64,000 bases of DNA from JACVRW01 sp963835705 (GTDB lineage Bacteria > Actinomycetota > Thermoleophilia > Solirubrobacterales > Thermoleophilaceae), in the NCBI GenBank assembly GCA_963835705.1, contig CAWIGR010000012.1:1-64000 (forward strand), given 5' to 3'. Below, one piece after another: positions 60,869 to 64,000 of this stretch (its first letter is position 1; every line of letters starts with the position of its first letter). The notes under the pieces are model-generated. The model was given only the letters and a program-made list of their open reading frames with translations, was not told the origin of the DNA and searched no databases. A program made the position numbers and the translations under genes.

Positions 60869-61674
60869 GCGCAAGAGAGCGCGCGCAGCTTCCTGACAGC
60901 GCGTTCGCCTACATCGACTCGAGCGGCAAGCGGCGCTTGCCGATCCATGATGCTTCGCACGTCAGGAACGCCCTCGCGCGCTTCGGCCAGGTGGCGTTCG
61001 AGGACGAGGCCGCGCGGGACAGGGCCCGCAGCCGGCTGCTCCGGGCGGCCAAGAAGCACGGGATCATGCCGATCGGCTTCATCAGCTCCCAGCTGCAGCC
61101 GCAGCGAAAGCTGCCGACGGGCAACGTCACCTTCCTGCTGACCGACATCGAGGGATCGACCGAGCTGCTCGCCCGCCTGGGCGACGAGTACGCCGTCGTG
61201 CTATCGGACGTCCGCAAGCGGGTGCGCGCGGCCGTGCGGAAAGCCGGCGGCCACGTGGTGTCCGCCCGCGGCGACGACACCTTCGCGGTGTTCGACCGCG
61301 CCTCGAACGCGGTGAGGGCCGCCCTCGCCACCCAGCGCGCGATGCAGGACGGCGGCTGGCCCGACGGGGTCGACGACGTACGGATCCGCATCGGCCTTCA
61401 CCGCGGCCGGCCGGCCCTGACGGACACCGGCTACGTCGGGATCTCGGTCCACGCCGCCGCCAGGATCTGCTTCTCCGCCCACGGCGGCCAGATCGTCGTC
61501 TCCGGTGCCGTCCGCTCGGTCGTGCTCGACGTGCTCCCGGACGGGGTGGCCCTCAGGGAGCTCGGCGCCTGGCGCTTCCGCGGCCTGCCCGAGCCGGTCA
61601 CGATCTATCAGGTCGAGGCCGACCGCCTGCTCGGCGACTTCCCGCCGCTGCGGTCGGCCGTGCCCGTCGATTGA
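60856..61674 (+). CDS. Class III adenylate/guanylate cyclase with unusual N-terminal domain
   Basis: 272 residues. Residues ~1-75 (LSARERAQLPDSAFAYIDSS, GKRRLPIHDASHVRNALARF, EDEAARDRARSRLLRAAKKH) form a compact domain that from memory also occurs alone in DUF6582-type proteins. The catalytic domain follows: VTFLLTDIEGSTELLARLGD with metal Asp residues, HVVSARGDDTFAVFDRASNA (second Asp), VRIRIGLHRGRPALTDTGYV and ISVHAAARICFSAHGGQIVV. Ends in a short unstructured tail. Whether it makes cAMP or cGMP cannot be read. No transmembrane part. Confidence 0.88.
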   Translation: MATLSARERAQLPDSAFAYIDSSGKRRLPIHDASHVRNALARFGQVAFEDEAARDRARSRLLRAAKKHGIMPIGFISSQLQPQRKLPTGNVTFLLTDIEGSTELLARLGDEYAVVLSDVRKRVRAAVRKAGGHVVSARGDDTFAVFDRASNAVRAALATQRAMQDGGWPDGVDDVRIRIGLHRGRPALTDTGYVGISVHAAARICFSAHGGQIVVSGAVRSVVLDVLPDGVALRELGAWRFRGLPEPVTIYQVEADRLLGDFPPLRSAVPVD

Positions 61675-61681
61675 CGCCCGC

Positions 61682-61846
61682 CTACGCGGACGTGTGAGGA
61701 CCGTCCGGTGAATCCTCCCGTGGGCGCTCTGCCGACGCCCGCTTCCTCGCGAGCTTCTTGGCCTGCTTCTCGAGCCGGCGCTCGACGAGCCTGCGTTCAC
61801 GGTTGAGCTTCGCCATGGTGGTCTTGCGCTTGCTGGTAGACGCCAT
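61682..61846 (-). CDS. Very basic 54-residue protein
   Basis: ASTSKRKTTMAKLNRERRLV then ERRLEKQAKKLARKRASAER: more than a third Lys/Arg, predicted single helix, followed by an acidic-polar tail. It lies 11 bases downstream of the cold-shock gene and probably shares its transcript. Small basic proteins next to cold-shock genes may bind nucleic acid or ribosomes; this is inference. Confidence 0.6.
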   Translation of the reverse strand: MASTSKRKTTMAKLNRERRLVERRLEKQAKKLARKRASAERPREDSPDGPHTSA

Positions 61847-61857
61847 CCGTCTGCGCC

Positions 61858-62061
61858 TTAGAGCGTCTGGACGTTCGCGGCCGCCGGGCCCTTGGGGCCC
61901 TGCTCGGTGTCGAAGCTCACCTTCGCGCCCTCGTTCAGTGACCTGAAGCCGCTGCTCTGGATCGCGTTGTGGTGCACGAACAGGTCCTTGCCGGGCTCAT
62001 CCGGCGTGATGAAGCCGAAGCCCTTGTCGTCGCTGAACCACTTCACGGTTCCTGTAGCCAT
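61858..62061 (-). CDS. Cold-shock domain protein (CspA family), second copy
   Basis: 67 residues: ATGTVKWFSDDKGFGFITPD with RNP1, and DLFVHHNAIQSSGFRSL with RNP2. Cytoplasmic RNA chaperone. Similar to but clearly distinct from the gene at 52,115. Upstream 120 bases to the glmS stop show no gene. An AGGGGG-like ribosome site (GGAGGGGGACAGA) precedes the ATG. Confidence 0.94.
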   Translation of the reverse strand: MATGTVKWFSDDKGFGFITPDEPGKDLFVHHNAIQSSGFRSLNEGAKVSFDTEQGPKGPAAANVQTL

Positions 62062-62181
62062 TCTGTCCCCCTCCGGGGTATGTGCACGGCGAAACGCGGA
62101 GGGTGCTCGAAGGCAACGACTGCGGAAACGCGGAGCACTGCTTTCGGTCGAGCGGACGCTCGACCCGTGGGGCGAGTCTAC

Positions 62182-64000
62182 CTACTCGACCGTGACCGTC
62201 TTCGCCAGGTTGCGCGGCTGATCCACGTTCAGCCCCCGCGCGCGGGCGATGTAGTACGCCAGCAACTGCAGCGGGATGATCGCCAGGGTCGGCTGGAGCA
62301 GCCAATCGGTGCGCGGGATAGCGATGGACTCCTCGGCGTCCACCTCGGTGCCGTCCGTCACGACCGCGATCACGTGGGCGCCGCGGGCGCGCACCTCGGC
62401 GATGTTCGACGCAACCTTGTCGAGCACCGGGGAGTCGGTGGCCACGCAGACCACCGGGGTGCGCTCGTCGAGCAGTGCGATCGGCCCGTGCTTCATCTCG
62501 CCGGCCGCGTAGGCGTCCGTGGGGATGTACGAGATCTCCTTCAGCTTCAGCGCTCCCTCGAGGCAGATCGACAGCCCCACGTGGCGCCCGAGGTAGAGGA
62601 AGAACCCGGCGTCCTGCCAGTGCCGGGCGATCTCGCGCACCGGCTCCTCGATCTCGTCGACCATCTCGGCGATCAGGTGGGGCATCCGGCGCAGGTCCGA
62701 GACCAGGCCGCGTACGACCTCCGGCTCGAGCGTGCCGTGCAGGCCGGCCAGCTTCAGAGCGAAGAGCTGCATCACGGCCACCTGGGCCACGAACGTCTTG
62801 GTGGCGGCCACCCCGATCTCGAGGCCGGCGCGGGTGAAGATCACGCCGTCGGCGTCGCGGGTGGCCTGGCTGCCCATGATGTTGGTCACGGCCAGCACCT
62901 TGGCGCCGCGGTCGCGCGCCAGGCGCATCGCGGCGAGCGTGTCCGCCGTCTCGCCCGACTGCGAGATCCCGATCACGAGGTCGCGCTCGGACAGCACCGG
63001 GTTGCGGTACCGGAACTCCGAGGCGATGTCCATCTCCACGGGCCTGCGGGCCCACCACTCGATCGCGTAGCGGCCCACCAGCCCGGCGTGGTACGACGTG
63101 CCGCAGGCCACGATGATCACGCGGCGCACGTCGCGCAGGAAGTCGTCCGAGATCCCGATGTCGCCCAGCTCGACGCCGTCGTCGAGCAGGCGCCCGGCGA
63201 GCGTCTCGGCCACGGCGTCGGCCTGCTCGTGGATCTCCTTCAGCATGAAGGTCTCGTAGCCGCCCTTCTCGGCGGCCTCGTCGTCCCAGTCGACCTCGTC
63301 CACCTCGCGCTCGATCGGGCCGCCCGCGGAGGGCTCGATGAAGCGCGCGCCCTCGGGCGTGATCTCCACGATCTCGTCGTCCTGCACCAGCTGCACGCGC
63401 CGCGTCTCGGCCAGGAATGCCGGGATCGCGGAGGCGATGAAGCTCTCGCCGTCACCCAGCCCCACGACCAGCGGACACTCCTTGCGGGCGCCCACGATCA
63501 CGCCTGGGTGGTCGGCCGACATCGCGACGAAGGCGTAGTGGCCGCGCAGTTCGTTGTACGCAAGGCGCACCGCCTCCGCCAGGTCGCCGGTCTCCACAAG
63601 GTGCTCGGCGATCAGGTGCGCCACCACCTCGGCGTCGGTCTCCGAGGTGTAGTCGGCGCCGCCCGCGATCAGTCGCTCGCGCAGCCCGGCCCAGTTCTCG
63701 ACGATGCCGTTGAGCACGATGTGTACGCGGCCCGACGTGTCCCGCAGCGGATGCGCGTTTGCCTCCGTCACGCGCCCGTGGGTGGCCCAGCGCGTGTGGC
63801 CGATCCCTGTCGAGCCGCTCAGGTCGCCGTTGGTGGAGGCCAGCGCGTCGCGCAGCCGCTCGAGGTTCCCCACGGCGTGGACGCTCCCGACCGAGCCGTT
63901 TCGGATCACCGACAGGCCGGCCGAGTCGTAGCCGCGGTACTCGAGCCGCCGCAGCCCCTCCATGAGGAGGTCGCGACACTCACGCGGTCCTACGTATCCG
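62182..64000 (-). CDS. glmS: Glucosamine-fructose-6-phosphate aminotransferase, 5' end outside the window
   Basis: About 606 codons are inside the window; only the first few residues (MCGIV in the family, with the catalytic Cys) are missing beyond 64,000. It makes glucosamine 6-phosphate for cell-wall synthesis. The glutaminase domain reads GYVGPRECRDLLMEGLRRLE, EYRGYDSAGLSVI, GHTRWATHG and LNGIVENW. The isomerase half has IVACGTSYHAGLVGRYAIEW, GISQSGETADTLAAMRLARD and the C-terminal LAKTVTVE. Usual neighbour of acpS/nnr in actinobacteria, here separated by five genes. Confidence 0.95.
   Translation of the reverse strand, partial: GYVGPRECRDLLMEGLRRLEYRGYDSAGLSVIRNGSVGSVHAVGNLERLRDALASTNGDLSGSTGIGHTRWATHGRVTEANAHPLRDTSGRVHIVLNGIVENWAGLRERLIAGGADYTSETDAEVVAHLIAEHLVETGDLAEAVRLAYNELRGHYAFVAMSADHPGVIVGARKECPLVVGLGDGESFIASAIPAFLAETRRVQLVQDDEIVEITPEGARFIEPSAGGPIEREVDEVDWDDEAAEKGGYETFMLKEIHEQADAVAETLAGRLLDDGVELGDIGISDDFLRDVRRVIIVACGTSYHAGLVGRYAIEWWARRPVEMDIASEFRYRNPVLSERDLVIGISQSGETADTLAAMRLARDRGAKVLAVTNIMGSQATRDADGVIFTRAGLEIGVAATKTFVAQVAVMQLFALKLAGLHGTLEPEVVRGLVSDLRRMPHLIAEMVDEIEEPVREIARHWQDAGFFLYLGRHVGLSICLEGALKLKEISYIPTDAYAAGEMKHGPIALLDERTPVVCVATDSPVLDKVASNIAEVRARGAHVIAVVTDGTEVDAEESIAIPRTDWLLQPTLAIIPLQLLAYYIARARGLNVDQPRNLAKTVTVE

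Overview
The window reads as two unrelated pieces of DNA joined near position 6,520-6,580. Bases 1 to about 6,520 carry an alphaproteobacterial, sphingomonad-like cytochrome oxidase assembly locus, all on the minus strand: heme-copper oxidase fragment, c4-like cytochrome c, multicopper oxidase, heme O synthase (ctaB), a coxF-like small protein, ctaG, oxidase subunit III, DUF983 and SURF1. It is visibly richer in A/T than the rest. All of its larger genes are broken by small indels although the protein similarity survives in fragments, which looks like uncorrected long-read sequence rather than genuine decay. From about 6,580 to 64,000 the DNA is very GC-rich with strong GC bias at third codon positions. 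Gene content (ESX/type VII secretion, OpcA, actinobacterial CtaF-like oxidase subunit, ROK glucokinase, Nnr/AcpS/Alr run) points to a high-GC actinobacterium, probably Thermoleophilia/Solirubrobacterales. I infer a chimeric contig, or a chimeric read at a contig end, not horizontal transfer.

Layout of the actinobacterial part: 6.6-11.2 kb, a type VII secretion module (eccC truncated at the junction, two WXG100-like proteins, a large WXG/LXG-like candidate substrate, a lipoprotein). 11.3-12.6 kb, a BBE-type flavin oxidase. 12.6-21.8 kb, a minus-strand sugar operon glk-tkt-tal/pgi-gnd-zwf-opcA, divergent from a second ROK gene and a ZIP-like transporter. 23.7-25.2 kb, two exported ferritin-like proteins overlapping tatA. 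25.3-33.3 kb, mixed genes (Abi-alpha-like, DUF445, GST, DHFR-like, DUF2461, BKACE, zinc fingers, methyltransferase). 33.4-36.6 kb, a 1,081-aa AAA/TPR regulator-like ATPase. 36.7-38.9 kb, MepA-like peptidase and galactokinase. 38.9-45.3 kb, the organism's own type A2 aa3 oxidase locus (ctaF-like, ctaC, ctaD, tandem USP-like protein, ctaE, two micro membrane proteins, inositol-phosphatase-family gene). 45.3-47.9 kb, a lower-GC divergent pair (SMP-30-like and FAD monooxygenase). 47.9-52.4 kb, diheme cytochrome c, glycosyltransferase, small exported proteins and a csp-infA pair. 52.4-59.4 kb, a tightly overlapping run acpS-nnr-CBS-alr-cca-corA-HIT-enoyl-CoA hydratase. 59.4-64 kb, a PAS histidine kinase, a nucleotide cyclase with an unusual N-terminal domain, a second cold-shock protein and glmS running off the end.

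How the genes fit together: the sugar operon would carry glucose through phosphorylation and nearly the whole pentose phosphate pathway (no lactonase gene is visible). The oxidase locus plus the diheme cytochrome supports aerobic respiration. glmS, alr, acpS and MepA serve cell-wall and acyl-carrier functions. Single-base frameshifts also occur at isolated points in the actinobacterial part (eccC twice, DUF445, mepA, inositol phosphatase, SMP-30, FAD monooxygenase), again most simply sequencing indels. No tRNA, rRNA, CRISPR array, transposase or phage gene was recognised.
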